64,000 bases of DNA from Pirellula sp. (lineage in GTDB: Bacteria > Planctomycetota > Planctomycetia > Pirellulales > Pirellulaceae). A program made the position numbers and the translations under genes. Each line of letters opens with the position of its first letter. Position 1 is the stretch's first letter. Below, piece by piece: positions 63,927 to 64,000 of this stretch. The notes beneath the pieces were generated by a model. The model did no database searches and was not told where the DNA came from. It was given only the letters and a program-made list of their open reading frames with translations. The DNA is taken from assembly GCA_021300015.1 (NCBI GenBank), contig JAJTFB010000005.1, positions 62,001 through 126,000 of the forward strand, in the 5' to 3' direction.

Positions 63927-64000
63927 CCGAGTATTCGGTGGTTGAAATAAACTCAGGGGCTGTCCGCTGGGGATTTCAGGCAAGAGACTAGATGCTAGAG

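Overview
The window is chromosomal DNA from a planctomycete, most likely of the Pirellulales. This is inferred from gene content: a DUF1549/DUF1553 plus DUF1501 pair, PVC-type cytochrome/sorbosone-dehydrogenase-like proteins, two sulfatases, a DUF1559 protein, a PEP-CTERM protein, a SUMF1-fold secreted protein, many proteins with Sec or Tat signals, and a GC-rich sequence (by eye, not computed). No phage, plasmid or large genomic island is visible.

Layout. 1-5100: three exported carbohydrate- or polymer-related proteins reading right (3' part of a DUF1553 protein, a DUF1501 protein, a haem protein). 5100-9760: leftward genes (a small protein with a tandem-repeat tail, an iron-type binding lipoprotein, a GH5-like hydrolase, a sulfatase). 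9990-18819: rightward run of a large SGNH/PVC-haem protein, fmt, an APC permease and a TPR-like exported protein. 18820-19865: REP-type palindromic repeats around a nonsense-mutated IS200-like (RAYT) transposase. 19866-27237: leftward genes for a seven-haem cytochrome with TPRs, a penicillin-acylase-family enzyme, an OleD-like reductase, a degenerate NtrC-like regulator and a small secreted protein. 27467-31749: exbD, a large membrane protein with a terpene-cyclase-like toroid, greA behind a promoter-plus-terminator leader, and a small membrane protein. 31788-41950: leftward trxB, a double-length uvrA and a DUF4091 protein. 42203-49174: rightward PEP-CTERM protein, sulfatase plus Gfo/Idh/MocA oxidoreductase, lipid kinase, YCF48-like protein and SUMF1-like protein. 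49175-50149: a repeat field without genes, then tRNA-Asp. 50345-55459: porin-like protein, NagB-PIG-L fusion, pncC/cinA-type amidohydrolase, and a histidine kinase. 55634-63751: a small membrane protein overlapping a second, normal-length uvrA, then an ECF sigma factor gene overlapped by a candidate anti-sigma gene and a secreted-protein gene, then a DUF1559 protein.

Most interesting: a covalent tandem UvrA of about 2,030 residues together with a separate UvrA; a terminator between a promoter candidate and greA, resembling leader attenuation; an ECF sigma/membrane protein/secreted protein cassette joined by two ATGA overlaps; an ExbD coupled to an uncharacterised toroid protein; a REP/RAYT locus with a single nonsense codon; and repeated in-frame micro-duplications (9-18 bp units) in linkers and signal regions of at least eight genes. 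Gene functions rest on motif recognition by eye; no database search or fold prediction was run.
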